From positions 1-64,000 of the forward strand of contig NZ_NRCJ01000005.1 in NCBI RefSeq assembly GCF_003129965.1: 64,000 nt of DNA, given 5' to 3'. Source of the DNA: Aggregatibacter kilianii (GTDB taxonomy: Bacteria; Pseudomonadota; Gammaproteobacteria; Enterobacterales; Pasteurellaceae). Shown one piece after another: positions 1-10,295 of the stretch. Below the pieces are notes generated by a model. The model saw only the letters and a program-made list of their open reading frames with translations, ran no database searches and was not told the origin of the DNA. Position numbers and translations under genes: made by a program. How positions within the stretch are numbered: position 1 is the first letter of the stretch; each line of letters begins with the position of its first letter.

Positions 1-103
1 GCGGTGGGCCCACCTGACTCCATACCGAACTCAGAAGTGAAACGCCGTAATGCCGATGGTAGTGTGGGGTATCCCCATGTGAGAGTAGGTCACCGCCAAG
101 CCT
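1..103 (+). rRNA. rrf: 5S ribosomal RNA, 3' part
   Basis: The window opens inside a 5S rRNA. The stretch with CCGAACTCAGAAGTGAAACG and the later GGTAGTGTGGGG and CCATGTGAGAGTAGG blocks match gammaproteobacterial 5S almost base for base. By comparison with E. coli about 18 bases of the 5' end lie before the window. It presumably closes an rRNA operon whose 16S and 23S genes are upstream. Confidence 0.95.
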
Positions 104-114
104 AATTGAAAAGC

Positions 115-157
115 AACCCCTGATGTGGAAACACGTCGGGGGTTTTTGGTTTTTTAG
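115..157 (+). terminator. rRNA operon terminator
   Basis: A GC-rich hairpin (AACCCCTGATGTG, loop GAAA, CACGTCGGGGGTT) is followed by a run of T on the plus strand, a few bases after the 5S end. This is a standard Rho-independent terminator for the rRNA operon. Confidence 0.85.
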
Positions 158-227
158 GCATAGGGTTTTTAGATTAAATAAAAGGTATGATAAACAGCGT
201 AAAAACAAGAACAAAACACAAGCAAAA

Positions 228-255
228 ACCGCACTTAAGTGAATAAAAGTGCGGT
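228..255. terminator. Inverted uptake-signal pair behind mutS
   Basis: ACCGCACTT and AAGTGCGGT face each other with a 10-base spacer just beyond the mutS stop codon. Such inverted uptake-signal pairs form hairpins and are known in Haemophilus to sit at terminator positions. Confidence 0.6.
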
Positions 256-272
256 CCGTTTTTAAAATGTTT

Positions 273-2954
273 TTAGTGTTTCACCATTTTTTTTAGCTGA
301 TACAAATACGCCAATGCCTGTTTTGGGCTTAATTCATCAGGATCTAATTCCTGCAACATATGCAACAGCATATCCTGCTTTTCATCTTCTTCATTATCAA
401 AAGCTAATTCGCCTTGGCGTTGATTGAGCAAACGCAGATCTTGAATTTGCTGATTCGTATTTTGATGTGACAATTTTTCCAATTGAGCCAATTTTTGTTT
501 TGCTAATTTGATCACTTGCTGTGGCACCCCGGCTAACGCGGCGACCGCTAAGCCGTAACTTTTGCTCGCGGCGCCGTTTTGCACGGCATGCATAAACGCT
601 ATCGTGTCATTATGTTCTATGGCGTCTAAATGAATGTTGCCGATACCGTTGACCTGTTCCGGCAGTACGGTGAGCTCAAAATAGTGCGTGGCAAATAAGG
701 TTAACGAGCGAATTTTCTTCGCCAACCACTCTGCACTCGCCCAAGCAAGTGATAAACCGTCGTAGGTGGATGTCCCACGTCCGATTTCATCGATGAGGAC
801 TAGGCTTTTCTCGGTTGCCTGATGCAAAATATTTGCCATTTCCGTCATTTCGACCATAAAGGTGGAGCGACCGGAAGCCAAATCATCGGAGGCGCCGATA
901 CGGGTAAAAATACGATCAATCGGCCCGATTACGGCGCTGTCCGCCGGCACGAAACTGCCCATGTAAGCCATCAAGGTAATCAACGCGGTTTGTCGCATAT
1001 AGGTGCTTTTACCGCCCATATTCGGTCCGGTAATGATAAGAAAATGCTGCTGCTCGGTAAGCACCGTCGGATTGGCGATAAACGGCTCTTTTAACACTTG
1101 TTCGACTACCGGATGACGCCCATTTTGAATGTGAATGCCCGCTTGTTCCGAGAAGCTTGGTGCCACATAATTCAAGCTTTCCGCCCGTTCGGCAAGATTG
1201 GTGAGCACGTCCAATTCGGCTAATGCCAGACCGGCGAGTTGTAGTCCGCCTAAGTGCGGTAATAATTGGTCGAAAATTTCATCGTATAACTGTTTTTCCA
1301 GCGCCAACGAAGCCCCTTTCGCTTTCAGCACCTTATCTTCATAAGTTTTCAGTTCGGGAATAATATAGCGTTCGGCATTTTTCAGGGTTTGCCGGCGCAC
1401 ATAATGAATCGGTGCTTTATGCGCCTGCCCTTGACTGATTTGAATGTAATAACCGTGCACGGCATTAAAGCCGATTTTCAACGTATCAATGCCAGTGTTT
1501 TCCCGCTCCCGCTGCTCCAAATCTTCCAGATAACGAGTAGCGCCGTCGGCAAGCTCGCGCCATTCATCCAATTCCGCATGGTAGCCCGGTGCAATGACAC
1601 CGCCGTCACGAATTAAGACCGGCGGGTTTTCAATAATTGCCCGTTGTAAGAGCTCAAATTGCTCCGAAAAATCACCTAATTGCTGATAAAGTGCGGTCAC
1701 AAAATCCAACGGATTTTGAACGTTGGCTTTGCCAACGGCCCCATTGGGGCGAACAATCGAATTTGATTCGATTGTGAGTAATTTTTCGGATGTTTTTTCT
1801 GCCAGCAGATGTTTAATATAAGGAATCTGTTCCAATGCAGTGCGTAAACGGGTTAAGTCTCGCGGACGTGCCGTGCGCAACGCCACGCGCGCCAGAATAC
1901 GTTCCATGTCGCCCACTTGTTGCAAATAAGGCTGCAAATCCGCCACTAAATCTTGTTCTAAAATCGCGCTGATCGCTTGTTGCCGCTGCGTGAGTTTCAT
2001 CACATCGCAAATCGGCTGATGAATCCAGCGTTTGAGCAGGCGGCTGCCCATCGGCGTAACACATTTATCCAACACTGCCGCCAGCGTATTTTCCGTGCCG
2101 CCTGCCAGATTTTGGGTGAGTTCCAGATTACGTCGGGTTGCCGCATCAAGCTGAATGTTTTCGCTGTGTTGAATCAGGTGAATGCTTTGAATATGCGGCA
2201 ACGTGCTGCGCTGAGTTTCGCGTGCGTATTGCAATAAACAACCGGCGGCGCATAAGCCCAGAATCGCTTTTTCCACGCCGAACCCGCGTAAATCTTTGGT
2301 GTTGAACTGATGACAAAGCTGTTGAATGGCGGTTTTCAGCTCGAATTCCCAAATGGGACGACGGCGTAAACCTTTGGCGTGTTCAATCAAATGAAAGTCG
2401 GCAAAATCTTCGCAATAAAGCAATTCCACCGGCGCAATGCGTTGTAATTCCGTTTGTAAATCCGCTTGGGATTGCGGTTCGGACAACTGAAAACGACCTG
2501 AGGTCATATCCAGCGTTGCCAAACCGAAGTGGTCTTTTTCCTGATATACGGCGGCAATGAGGTTGTCCTGACGTTCCGGTAACAAGGCTTCATCACTTAC
2601 CGTGCCCGGCGTAACAATGCGCACGATTTGGCGTTCGACAGGGCCTTTCGCCGTATTTGGATCGCCGATTTGTTCGCAAATTGCCACGGATTCGCCCAGT
2701 TGCACCAGCTTTGCCAAATGGCCTTCTACGGCATGATAAGGCACGCCTGCCATGGGAATCGGCTGCCCTGCGGATTGTCCGCGCTTGGTCAATGAAATAT
2801 CCAACAGCGCGGAGGCGCGTTTCGCATCGTCGTAAAACAGTTCGTAAAAGTCGCCCATGCGATAAAACAACAAAATATCTGGGTTCTCCGCTTTGAGTTG
2901 CAGATATTGTTTCATCATCGGTGTATGCTGTTCGAAATTTTCTTTTGACATCAT
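273..2954 (-). CDS. mutS: DNA mismatch repair protein MutS
   Basis: MutS recognises mismatches and small loops and recruits MutL for methyl-directed repair in the cytoplasm. The N-terminal mismatch-binding domain is visible as [12 protein letters not shown] near residues 33-44, with the Phe-x-Glu wedge that stacks on the mispaired base. The C-terminal ABC-type ATPase has Walker [10 protein letters not shown] at residues 643-651, followed by the conserved [12 protein letters not shown] block. At 893 aa it is somewhat longer than the E. coli protein (853 aa). Two consecutive ATG codons (2954 and 2951) could start it and the ribosome site is weak. It lies 9 bp after srmB on the same strand and may be cotranscribed with it. 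An inverted uptake-signal pair closes the unit. Confidence 0.97.
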   Translation of the reverse strand: MMSKENFEQHTPMMKQYLQLKAENPDILLFYRMGDFYELFYDDAKRASALLDISLTKRGQSAGQPIPMAGVPYHAVEGHLAKLVQLGESVAICEQIGDPNTAKGPVERQIVRIVTPGTVSDEALLPERQDNLIAAVYQEKDHFGLATLDMTSGRFQLSEPQSQADLQTELQRIAPVELLYCEDFADFHLIEHAKGLRRRPIWEFELKTAIQQLCHQFNTKDLRGFGVEKAILGLCAAGCLLQYARETQRSTLPHIQSIHLIQHSENIQLDAATRRNLELTQNLAGGTENTLAAVLDKCVTPMGSRLLKRWIHQPICDVMKLTQRQQAISAILEQDLVADLQPYLQQVGDMERILARVALRTARPRDLTRLRTALEQIPYIKHLLAEKTSEKLLTIESNSIVRPNGAVGKANVQNPLDFVTALYQQLGDFSEQFELLQRAIIENPPVLIRDGGVIAPGYHAELDEWRELADGATRYLEDLEQRERENTGIDTLKIGFNAVHGYYIQISQGQAHKAPIHYVRRQTLKNAERYIIPELKTYEDKVLKAKGASLALEKQLYDEIFDQLLPHLGGLQLAGLALAELDVLTNLAERAESLNYVAPSFSEQAGIHIQNGRHPVVEQVLKEPFIANPTVLTEQQHFLIITGPNMGGKSTYMRQTALITLMAYMGSFVPADSAVIGPIDRIFTRIGASDDLASGRSTFMVEMTEMANILHQATEKSLVLIDEIGRGTSTYDGLSLAWASAEWLAKKIRSLTLFATHYFELTVLPEQVNGIGNIHLDAIEHNDTIAFMHAVQNGAASKSYGLAVAALAGVPQQVIKLAKQKLAQLEKLSHQNTNQQIQDLRLLNQRQGELAFDNEEDEKQDMLLHMLQELDPDELSPKQALAYLYQLKKMVKH

Positions 2955-2963
2955 CTTGTTATC

Positions 2964-4295
2964 TTATTTTGCGGTTTCCGTAGCGGCAGTTGCGCTTGGT
3001 TTGCGGCGTTTGCCGATATTTTTACGATCCTGGTGGCGTTGTTTGATTTTTTTCTCCGCTTTCTTTTGCGCTTCGCGTTTTTCCTGCTTCTTCGCTTTTT
3101 GTTTTTTGCTGACGGTTTTGATTTCACCGTCTTTAGGCGCTTTCGTGCGAGGCTCCAAACCTTCAATCACGCGGGCTTTCAGGATTTCGCCGGTATAACG
3201 TTTGATTTTGCCGAGCAGGCGATAATCGTGCGCTTCCACGAAAGACACTGCAGTGCCCTTTTTGCCGGCGCGTGCGGTGCGTCCGATGCGGTGCAGATAA
3301 GTATCGGCGCTGTACGGCAAATCGAAATTCATAATGTGACTGACGTCATCAATATCAATGCCGCGCGCGGAGACGTCCGTAGAGACCAACACCGCGACCA
3401 CGCCGCTTTTCAGTTTATCTATGGCATTGTTACGTTGGGTTTGCGCCATTTCGCCTTCCAGATAGGTGCTACGAATGCCGCGTTTACGCAGATTTTCCGC
3501 CAATTCGCGCACATCTTCACGACGGCGGACAAACACAATGCCTTTGCTCACTTGTTCCTGCTCAATGAAACGTGCCAATAACTTGAATTTATGTTCGTTG
3601 CTGTCCGCATGATAGTACCATTGCTGAATTTTCTTGCGTTCGCGACGGCTCGGTTCCGCATCGATTTTTACCGGCTCGTTTAACGTGCGGGCGGCGAAAT
3701 CTTCCAATAACTCGCCTTCCAGCGTCGCCGAGAACAATAGGGTTTGCTTACGCCAACGGGTTTCCGCCGCGATCTTCTCCGCATCCTGCCCGAAGCCCAT
3801 TTGCAGCATTCTGTCCGCTTCATCAAAAATCAGAATTTCTACCGCGCGGCAATCGAAATTTTCTTCTTTAATGTATTGCAACAAACGCCCCGGCGTTGCA
3901 ACTACAATATCCTGATTTTTATTGAAAATTTCCCCGTGATTTTGATATGCTACGCCGCCCGTAATGGTAGCGATGCTGAGTTTGGTGAAACAGGCAAGTG
4001 CTTTCGCCTGTTCTGCCACCTGCATGGCAAGCTCACGGGTTGGCGTCAACACCAACACGCGCGGCGCACCCGGTTTACGGCGCGGATAATCCAGCAAATG
4101 CTGAATCGCCGGCAGTAAAAACGCCGCCGTTTTGCCGGTGCCGGTGGGCGCGGAACCCAGCACATCGTCGCCTTCCATTGCCGCCGGAATGGTTTCCTGC
4201 TGAATGGCGGTCGGGCGTTGGTAGCCTTTTTTTTGAAGTGCGTTGAGTAATTCGGGCGCGAGATCAAAATCTGCAAATTGGATGAGGTTTGTCAT
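2964..4295 (-). CDS. srmB: DEAD-box RNA helicase SrmB
   Basis: SrmB is an ATP-dependent RNA helicase that helps early assembly of the 50S ribosomal subunit. The helicase core shows the Q motif (RPTAIQ), motif I PTGTGKT at residues 50-56, PTREL, TPGR, DEAD at 158-161, SAT at 189-191 and the C-terminal HRIGRTARAG. The basic tail (QKAKKQEKR, KNIGKRRKPS) is characteristic of SrmB and separates it from RhlB and DbpA. It is divergent from the trmN6 gene, the same pairing as srmB/yfiC in E. coli, which supports the assignment. Confidence 0.94.
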   Translation of the reverse strand: MTNLIQFADFDLAPELLNALQKKGYQRPTAIQQETIPAAMEGDDVLGSAPTGTGKTAAFLLPAIQHLLDYPRRKPGAPRVLVLTPTRELAMQVAEQAKALACFTKLSIATITGGVAYQNHGEIFNKNQDIVVATPGRLLQYIKEENFDCRAVEILIFDEADRMLQMGFGQDAEKIAAETRWRKQTLLFSATLEGELLEDFAARTLNEPVKIDAEPSRRERKKIQQWYYHADSNEHKFKLLARFIEQEQVSKGIVFVRRREDVRELAENLRKRGIRSTYLEGEMAQTQRNNAIDKLKSGVVAVLVSTDVSARGIDIDDVSHIMNFDLPYSADTYLHRIGRTARAGKKGTAVSFVEAHDYRLLGKIKRYTGEILKARVIEGLEPRTKAPKDGEIKTVSKKQKAKKQEKREAQKKAEKKIKQRHQDRKNIGKRRKPSATAATETAK

Positions 4296-4337
4296 TGGTA
4301 TTTGTCGTTCATTAGCATTAAAATTGCGCCGAATTAT

Positions 4338-4363
4338 ACCGCACTTTGCCTTTAAAGTGCGGT
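4338..4363. repeat. Inverted uptake-signal pair
   Basis: ACCGCACTTT and AAAGTGCGGT are separated by six bases in the gap between the divergent srmB and trmN6 starts. Here the pair is in a promoter region rather than a terminator position, so it may act only in DNA uptake or as an accidental hairpin in a leader. Confidence 0.7.
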
Positions 4364-4384
4364 CATTTTTGACGGTGTTTTTTA

Positions 4385-5092
4385 ATGAGTAAGACGGGTT
4401 TTCGGTTTAAACAATTTCGGGTGAATCACGATCGCTGTGCCATGAAAGTGGGCACGGACGGCATTTTATTGGGCGCATGGGCGGATGTGGCACAGGCAAA
4501 ACGGCTGTTGGATTTAGGCTGTGGCAGCGGGCTTATCGCGTTGATGTTGGCGCAACGCAGCGCGCCCGAAAGCCGAATTTGCGCGGTGGAAATCGATCCT
4601 GCCGCCGCACAACAAGCGGGTGAAAATGTCTCGGCGTCACCCTGGAAGAATAAAATTCAGGTGTATCAACAGGATATTGCCGCTTTTTGTACGCAAACCG
4701 AAGAACGCTTTGATGTGATTGTCGCCAATCCGCCTTATTTCTACGCGGGCGTCGATTGCCGCAACGAGGAACGCAATACTGCCCGTTATTTGAGCGCCCA
4801 AACCCATTTGCATTGGTTAGAAAGCGCTGCTTCTTGCTTGGTGCCGGAGGGTAAAATCAGTTTTGTATTGCCTTTTGAGGCGGGCGAAACGCTGCTAAAA
4901 AGCACCGCACTTTATTGTGTCGAGCGTTGCGATGTGATCACCAAGCAAGGCAAAGCGCCACAGCGCATTTTGCTGTCTTTTGCCAAACAACCGCAAACCT
5001 TGCGGCATAGCGAGCTGGTCATTTACGACGAACAGAATCGCTATCACGCGGATTTTGTGGCGTTGACGCGGGCGTTTTATTTGGCGTTTTGA
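4385..5092 (+). CDS. trmN6: tRNA1(Val) (adenine37-N6)-methyltransferase TrmN6
   Basis: This SAM-dependent enzyme, called YfiC in E. coli, methylates N6 of A37 in tRNA1(Val). The SAM-binding motif DLGCGSG is at residues 43-49, the acidic residue that closes it in AVEID at 67-71, and the amino-methyltransferase catalytic motif NPPY at 115-118. The start [20 protein letters not shown] is typical of this family and distinguishes it from generic HemK-like enzymes. The length (235 aa) matches the family. It is divergent from srmB as in enterobacteria. Confidence 0.92.
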   Translation: MSKTGFRFKQFRVNHDRCAMKVGTDGILLGAWADVAQAKRLLDLGCGSGLIALMLAQRSAPESRICAVEIDPAAAQQAGENVSASPWKNKIQVYQQDIAAFCTQTEERFDVIVANPPYFYAGVDCRNEERNTARYLSAQTHLHWLESAASCLVPEGKISFVLPFEAGETLLKSTALYCVERCDVITKQGKAPQRILLSFAKQPQTLRHSELVIYDEQNRYHADFVALTRAFYLAF

Positions 5093-5108
5093 AAATGTTA
5101 AAAAAGAT

Positions 5109-5143
5109 GACCGCACTTTTGTATGAGTAGCAAAAGTGCGGTC
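5109..5143. terminator. Bidirectional uptake-signal terminator
   Basis: GACCGCACTTTTG and its reverse complement are separated by nine bases, between the convergent ends of trmN6 and pnuC. With T-runs on both strands the hairpin can end both transcripts. Confidence 0.75.
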
Positions 5144-5168
5144 GGTTGTTGATGTGAATTTCAGGCTA

Positions 5169-5858
5169 TCAACCTTGTTTCGCCAGTTTCGTCCAGTTGT
5201 AATAACCGTATAGCGAGTTGAGCAAATAGGCACTGTACATCAGATACATTGCCGGCGTTTCCGCCCACAAGGCGATGGACAAAATGTTTAGCAAAATCCA
5301 CAGTAGCCATTGTTCGCGATAGCGTAAAATCATCAATAATTGGGCGGCGACGGTGATGATGGTAGTTAAGCCGTCCAAGCCGGTGGAACTGCCGCCTGCC
5401 GCATTCAGCGCCTGTACGAATAACAGCGTGCCGATGCCAACCGTGGTGGCGAGGACAATCCAGCCCTGTAAGGTCAATGATTTGGTGATAACGCTTTCGC
5501 CTCCGCTACTTTCCTGCTGCATGTGGGTTTTCCACATGAAATAGCCGATAAATTGCGCAGGAATGTAAACGTAGAGTACGGTGTTCATTTCGCCGATGAA
5601 ATTCGAGCCCCAAGCCACATAAAAATAGGTGTAGGCAAAAATTAGTCCGAAGAAGTAGTTACTGATTTTCCCTTTACTGACAAACACTACGCAAATGACG
5701 CCCGCAATGCCGGAAATCATGGCTAATGGGGATTGTGGGTCTAAAACAAAAGCAATAATTTGCGCAACGACAAACAGCAGTAGCCAAAAAACCTCAAAGG
5801 GTTTCCAGTCGGAAAAGAGTTCCTGTTTGACTTTGTGTAAAAGTTGTTCCGAATTCAT
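5169..5858 (-). CDS. pnuC: Nicotinamide riboside transporter PnuC
   Basis: PnuC is an inner-membrane facilitator that imports nicotinamide riboside for NAD synthesis, a central route in Pasteurellaceae, several of which cannot make NAD de novo. The protein is nearly all hydrophobic, with about seven membrane segments, and carries the family region WKPFEVFWLLLF near the start and YGYYNWTKL at the end. I place the start at MNSEQLLH (5858) because GAGGTGAG lies just upstream; an in-frame ATG at 5891 would add eleven residues that include an uptake-signal sequence. A CRP-like palindrome lies about 85 bp upstream. Confidence 0.9.
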   Translation of the reverse strand: MNSEQLLHKVKQELFSDWKPFEVFWLLLFVVAQIIAFVLDPQSPLAMISGIAGVICVVFVSKGKISNYFFGLIFAYTYFYVAWGSNFIGEMNTVLYVYIPAQFIGYFMWKTHMQQESSGGESVITKSLTLQGWIVLATTVGIGTLLFVQALNAAGGSSTGLDGLTTIITVAAQLLMILRYREQWLLWILLNILSIALWAETPAMYLMYSAYLLNSLYGYYNWTKLAKQG

Positions 5859-5934
5859 ACTCACCTCGCTTATGACATAAAGTGCGGTCATCTTAGAAAG
5901 TATTTTTAAAAATGTAAAGGATTTGCTACGTTTT

Positions 5935-5950
5935 TGTGGGGTAGATCACA
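5935..5950. promoter_or_regulatory. CRP-like binding site
   Basis: TGTGG, six bases, TCACA matches nine of ten positions of the CRP consensus TGTGA-N6-TCACA. It lies between the divergent pnuC and rapA genes, about 77 bp before the pnuC start and 100 bp before that of rapA. The distance suits pnuC control better, but this is inferred from position alone. Confidence 0.5.
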
Positions 5951-5992
5951 AAATTTTGGTAAATTTGATATTCACAAAAAATGAATAGCGCG

Positions 5993-6021
5993 TTTATTTT
6001 TCAAGCGAACGCCGCTAAAAT
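5993..6021 (+). promoter_or_regulatory. Possible rapA promoter
   Basis: TTTATT, 17 bases, TAAAAT resembles a sigma-70 promoter with a poor -35 box, ending about 30 bp before the rapA start codon. Confidence 0.35.
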
Positions 6022-6050
6022 AGCGCCTTTTTACGAACAGAGAGAACATC

Positions 6051-8909
6051 ATGACTTTTGCGGTTGGGCAGCGTTGGATCAGTGAAACGGAAAATCATCT
6101 GGGGTTGGGCAGAATTGCGGCGATTGAAAATCGCCAACTTGTGATTGATTTTCCGGCGGCGCAGGAACAGCGCATCTATGCCCTGCAAAATGCGCCGCTA
6201 AGCCGAGTACAATTTCGTATCGGTGATCAGATTCAACATGTGGAAGGCTGGCGCGGTGAAGTGATCAATATAATGGAAAACAATGGCTTATTGTTCTATT
6301 TGGTGCGTCAGCCGAATCAACAGGAAACCGTTGTAGCCGAAATGGCACTGGCGCATCAGATTTCCTTCAGCCGACCGCAGGAACGTTTATTTTCCGCACA
6401 AATTGACCGTAGTGAGCATTTCGCCCTGCGTTATCAAGCGCTGCAATACCAAAAAGCGCAATTTCAATCGCCGTTGCGCGGCTTGCGTGGCATTCGCGCC
6501 GGGCTGATTCCCCATCAGTTGCATATTGCCAACGAGGCTGGGCAGCGCATTGCGCCTCGCGTATTATTGGCAGACGAAGTGGGGCTGGGCAAAACCATTG
6601 AAGCGGGCATGATTTTGCAGCAGCAATTATTTGCCGAAAAAGTACGGCGCGTGCTGATTATCGTGCCGGAAACCTTGCAACATCAATGGCTGGTTGAAAT
6701 GTTGCGCCGTTTTAACTTGCCTTTTTCCCTGTTTGACGAAGAACGTTGCGCCGATTTTGCCGCCACCGACGAGCGTGAAGAAGTGAATCCGTTCACCATC
6801 GAATCGCTGATTATTTGTGCACTGGATTGGCTGGTGCAAACGCCGAAACGCGTACAACAAATTCTCAGCGCGGATTTTGACATGCTGATTGCCGATGAAG
6901 TGCATCATTTGGTGTATGACGAGGTGAAGCCGAGTACGGAATATCAGCTTGTGCAGCAGTTGACGCAACAGATTCCCGCCGTGCTATTGCTCACCGCCAC
7001 GCCGGAACAGCTCGGGCAGCAAAGCCACTTTGCCCGTTTGAATTTGCTGGATGCCCACCGCTTCCATGACTATCAGGCATTTTTACAGGAGCAACAGAAT
7101 TATCAGCCTATCGCCGAAGCAGCACAGGCGTTGTTGGCAAATCGCGCCTTAAGTGCGGTGGAAAAAAACAGTATTTCCGCGTTGCTGGGTGAGCCCATTG
7201 ATTTTGAAAACGTGAATAAAGCGGCGTTAATCAAGCAGCTTATCGACCGCCACGGCACGGGGCGTTTATTGTTCCGTAATACACGCCAAAGCGTGCAGGG
7301 CTTTCCGAAACGGGTTTATCACCCCATTGCCTTGCCGTTGCCGACGCAATACGCCAATTTAGTGAAAAGCTTTACCGCTTTCGGCGGAGATCCGCTACAA
7401 ATTGCCCTTTATCCTGAACATTTCATGACGGAACTGAATCCGGAGGCGGCATGGTGGGATGCTGACCCGCGTGTATCGTGGCTGATGGATTTTATTGCAC
7501 AACATCGCAGAGAAAAGGTGTTGGTGATTTGCCGCTATGCGAATACGGCGATTCGATTGGAACAGATTCTGCGAGAAAAACAAGGCGTGCGCAGTGCCGT
7601 GTTCCACGAAAAAATGTCCATTGTGGAACGGGATCGGGCGGCAGCTTATTTTACCCAACAGGAAGGCGGCGCACAGGTGTTGTTGAGTTCGAGTATCGGT
7701 TCCGAAGGACGCAACTTCCAGTTCGCTAACCATTTGGTGCTGTTCAACCTGCCGGAAAATCCCGATTTGCTGGAACAATGTATCGGGCGTTTGGATCGTA
7801 TCGGACAGACCCGCGATATTCAGATTTATCAGCCGTATTTCGCCGACAGCGCGCAAGCGGTGCTGGCGGATTGGTATCATTTGGGCTTAAATGCCTTCAA
7901 TGAAACCTGCCCGATGGGTGCGTTGTTATTTGAGCAGTTTGACGAGGAACTGCAAAAAACGCTGGAAAATCCCACCGCACTTGAGGCACGTCAAAACGTC
8001 ATTGAGCGCACTCGGGCGGAACGGTTACGCCTAAAACAACTGCTGGAACAAGGACGCGATGTGTTGTTGGAACTGAACTCCAACGGCGGCGAGCAGGCGA
8101 AACAGTTGGCACAGGCGATTGCCGCGCAAGACGGCAGCCCCGAGTTGGTGAATTTTGCCTTGAATCTGTTTGATGTCATCGGTGTGGAACAGGAAGATTT
8201 GGGCGAGCAATCCATTGTGATTACGCCCACGGGCACGATGCTTATGCCGGATTTTCCGGGGCTAAAAGAAGAAGGTGTGACGGTAACCTTCGATCGTCAA
8301 CTGGCGTTGGCGCGCGAGGAATTGGAGTTTCTCACTTGGGATCACCCGATGATTTACCACGGCATTGATTTAATTGTTTCCGGCGACATCGGCAAAACGG
8401 CAGTCGCCTTGCTGGTGAATAAAAATCTGCCGGCAGGCACGCTGTTGCTGGAGCTGATTTATGTGGTGGAAAGCCAAGCGCCGCAAGGGTTACAATTAAC
8501 CCGCTTTTTGCCACCGACGCCGATTCGTCTGTTATTGGATAACCGTGGCAACGATTTGGCGGCACAGGTGGCGTTTGACACATTACAACGTAAATTGAAA
8601 CCGATAGATCGCAATGTAGCGAACAACGTGGTGAAAATGCTCCGTCCGAACATTGAAGCCCTCATTGCACAAGGCGAGCGTTTGGTGGTAGCGCAAAGCG
8701 AACACATTATTGCCGATGCGCAACAACAGGCGACACAGCAACTGGACGCGGAACTCAACCGCTTAATCGCCTTACAAAAAGTAAACAAAAACATTCGCGC
8801 AGAAGAAATTCTCACGTTAGAAAATCAACGCACGCAAATTTTACAGTTGCTACAACAGGCAACGTGGCGTCTGGATTGCCTGCGCGTGATCGTAACCAAT
8901 AAGGAATAA
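6051..8909 (+). CDS. rapA: RNA polymerase-associated ATPase RapA
   Basis: RapA (HepA) is a Swi2/Snf2-type ATPase that binds RNA polymerase and recycles it after transcription. The N-terminal Tudor-like domains begin with [18 protein letters not shown]. The ATPase core shows motif I DEVGLGKT, the DEVHH form of the DEAH box ([11 protein letters not shown]), LLTATP and, in the second lobe, [13 protein letters not shown] and [10 protein letters not shown]. The length, 952 aa, is close to the E. coli protein (968 aa). GAGAGAA lies upstream of the ATG. The rluA gene follows two bases later, the same rapA-rluA pairing as in E. coli. Confidence 0.97.
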   Translation: MTFAVGQRWISETENHLGLGRIAAIENRQLVIDFPAAQEQRIYALQNAPLSRVQFRIGDQIQHVEGWRGEVINIMENNGLLFYLVRQPNQQETVVAEMALAHQISFSRPQERLFSAQIDRSEHFALRYQALQYQKAQFQSPLRGLRGIRAGLIPHQLHIANEAGQRIAPRVLLADEVGLGKTIEAGMILQQQLFAEKVRRVLIIVPETLQHQWLVEMLRRFNLPFSLFDEERCADFAATDEREEVNPFTIESLIICALDWLVQTPKRVQQILSADFDMLIADEVHHLVYDEVKPSTEYQLVQQLTQQIPAVLLLTATPEQLGQQSHFARLNLLDAHRFHDYQAFLQEQQNYQPIAEAAQALLANRALSAVEKNSISALLGEPIDFENVNKAALIKQLIDRHGTGRLLFRNTRQSVQGFPKRVYHPIALPLPTQYANLVKSFTAFGGDPLQIALYPEHFMTELNPEAAWWDADPRVSWLMDFIAQHRREKVLVICRYANTAIRLEQILREKQGVRSAVFHEKMSIVERDRAAAYFTQQEGGAQVLLSSSIGSEGRNFQFANHLVLFNLPENPDLLEQCIGRLDRIGQTRDIQIYQPYFADSAQAVLADWYHLGLNAFNETCPMGALLFEQFDEELQKTLENPTALEARQNVIERTRAERLRLKQLLEQGRDVLLELNSNGGEQAKQLAQAIAAQDGSPELVNFALNLFDVIGVEQEDLGEQSIVITPTGTMLMPDFPGLKEEGVTVTFDRQLALAREELEFLTWDHPMIYHGIDLIVSGDIGKTAVALLVNKNLPAGTLLLELIYVVESQAPQGLQLTRFLPPTPIRLLLDNRGNDLAAQVAFDTLQRKLKPIDRNVANNVVKMLRPNIEALIAQGERLVVAQSEHIIADAQQQATQQLDAELNRLIALQKVNKNIRAEEILTLENQRTQILQLLQQATWRLDCLRVIVTNKE

Positions 8910-8911
8910 AC

Positions 8912-9571
8912 ATGGCTCTGATTGAATATAATCCACCGCTGGAACCTTGGCTGGATTTGGTGTATCGCGATGATTACATCGCCGTGGTGAACAAGCCGAG
9001 CGGCTTGCTGTCGGTGCCGGGCAATCAGCCTCAATATTATGACAGTGCCATGTCGCGGGTGAAAGAAAAATACGGTTTTTGCGAACCGGCGCATCGCCTG
9101 GACATGGCGACCAGCGGCATTTTGCTGTTTGCTTTGAGCAAAGCGGCAGATCGCGAATTAAAACGCCAATTTCGCGAACGCGAACCGAAAAAATATTATC
9201 AGGCGCTGGTTTGGGGACATGTAGAGCAAGATCACGGCGTGGTGGAATTGCCGCTGATTTGCGATTGGGAAAACCGCCCGCGCCAGAAAATTTGTTTCGA
9301 ACGGGGCAAAAGAGCGGTCACGTTTTACGATGTTTTACAGCGTTACCCGAATAACACCACCCGCGTCAAACTCACGCCTATTACGGGACGTTCCCACCAA
9401 TTACGCCTGCATATGTTGGCGCTTGGACACCCGATTTTAGGCGACAAATTCTACTCCCATCCACAAGCTAAAGCCCTCTCTCCACGCCTTTGCCTGCACG
9501 CCGAAAGCCTGCAAATTCAACATCCAATCACGAGAGAAACCATGGAATTTACCGCGCCGGTGGGGTTTTAA
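8912..9571 (+). CDS. rluA: Dual-specificity pseudouridine synthase RluA
   Basis: RluA makes pseudouridine at position 746 of 23S rRNA and position 32 of several tRNAs. The catalytic motif HRLDMATSGI, with the active-site Asp, is near residues 61-70, and the family motif GRSHQLRLHM is in the C-terminal half. The size (219 aa) and the absence of an S4 domain fit RluA rather than RluC or RluD. The ATG is two bases after the rapA stop, with AAGGAATAA just upstream, so the two genes are probably translated from one message. Confidence 0.94.
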   Translation: MALIEYNPPLEPWLDLVYRDDYIAVVNKPSGLLSVPGNQPQYYDSAMSRVKEKYGFCEPAHRLDMATSGILLFALSKAADRELKRQFREREPKKYYQALVWGHVEQDHGVVELPLICDWENRPRQKICFERGKRAVTFYDVLQRYPNNTTRVKLTPITGRSHQLRLHMLALGHPILGDKFYSHPQAKALSPRLCLHAESLQIQHPITRETMEFTAPVGF

Positions 9572-9651
9572 GAAAAAGTGCGGTGAGAATTTCAGGCGTT
9601 TTCCCCAAAAAACTACGGAAAACTGACCGCACTTTTACCTCTCATTGGAAA

Positions 9652-9683
9652 TAAAAAAAGCAATGAATTCACTTCATTGCTTT
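9652..9683 (-). terminator. Terminator of the glycine-zipper lipoprotein gene
   Basis: AGCAATGAA, loop, TTCATTGCT forms a nine-pair stem that on the minus strand is followed by a run of seven T. It lies beyond the 3' end of the lipoprotein gene. A looser inverted uptake-signal pair (9573-9584 and 9626-9636) between it and rluA may serve rluA. Confidence 0.75.
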
Positions 9684-9718
9684 CGTTATCTCATTATATT
9701 GTCAAATATTTTTCCTTT

Positions 9719-10006
9719 TTAATCATCGTCATCATAGTAACGATGGTGATGTCTTCTGTGATGGCGGCGGCGCTCCCAACGGTCGTCGTCATCATAATCT
9801 CGATCTTTTTGGATTTGGCTACCGATGACACCGCCTAATGCGGCGCCTCCGAGTGTTGAGCCCATATCTTTGCCCAGCCAGTTACCGGCAAGACCGCCGA
9901 TTGCCACACCGGCCGCGGTGTTGCGTTGCGTTCTGTCCATTTCGCAGGCAGAAACTGAAGCGACCAATGCTATAATAGTTAACCCTTTGATAAATTTAGA
10001 TTTCAT
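9719..10006 (-). CDS. Glycine-zipper lipoprotein with His/Asp-rich tail
   Basis: Short lipoprotein of 95 aa with a signal peptide ending in the lipobox VSAC (Cys21), so it should be lipidated and anchored in a membrane. Residues about 31-65 are a glycine-zipper segment (AAGVAIGGLAGNWLG, GSTLGGAALGGVIGS), typical of the 2TM glycine-zipper/SlyB-like family. The tail from residue 69 is extremely polar (RDYDDDDRW, HHRRHHHR, YYDDDD) and could bind divalent metal, which is a guess from composition. The function of the family is poorly known; a role in envelope integrity is usual for SlyB relatives. It has its own terminator and stands alone. Confidence 0.75.
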   Translation of the reverse strand: MKSKFIKGLTIIALVASVSACEMDRTQRNTAAGVAIGGLAGNWLGKDMGSTLGGAALGGVIGSQIQKDRDYDDDDRWERRRHHRRHHHRYYDDDD

Positions 10007-10236
10007 GAATCTACTCCTCGTTTATTAGGGATAATTAACGTTACATCGTGTAACGGAATGTAAAACATTCATGGGTGTAAAAATCGATTTATCACTTATC
10101 GGATAATCATCGTATGGCTTTTACCGACACTTTGACTGCGGAGGAAAGAAATTAGTTCAAATTTGGCGTTAGGTGGGAGGAATAACGAGTGGAGAAAATA
10201 TCGTAACTGATTGTGAATTCATGTTTTTTTAAAGAA

Positions 10237-10277
10237 AAAGTGCGGTGTAAAAATACCGCGTTTTTACACCGCACTTT
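10237..10277. terminator. Perfect uptake-signal hairpin behind purT
   Basis: AAAGTGCGGTGTAAAAA and its exact reverse complement are separated by seven bases, making a 17-pair stem that contains an inverted uptake-signal pair. It lies 18 bp beyond the purT stop. The 230 bp from there to the lipoprotein gene (10007-10236) hold no recognisable gene. Confidence 0.8.
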
Positions 10278-10295
10278 GCTTTCGATGTCGTCCGA

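Noticed and set aside
3033-3581. Plus-strand open frame opposite srmB
   Set aside because: It is antisense to a well conserved helicase and its product has no protein-like features beyond hydrophobic runs from the basic tail codons.
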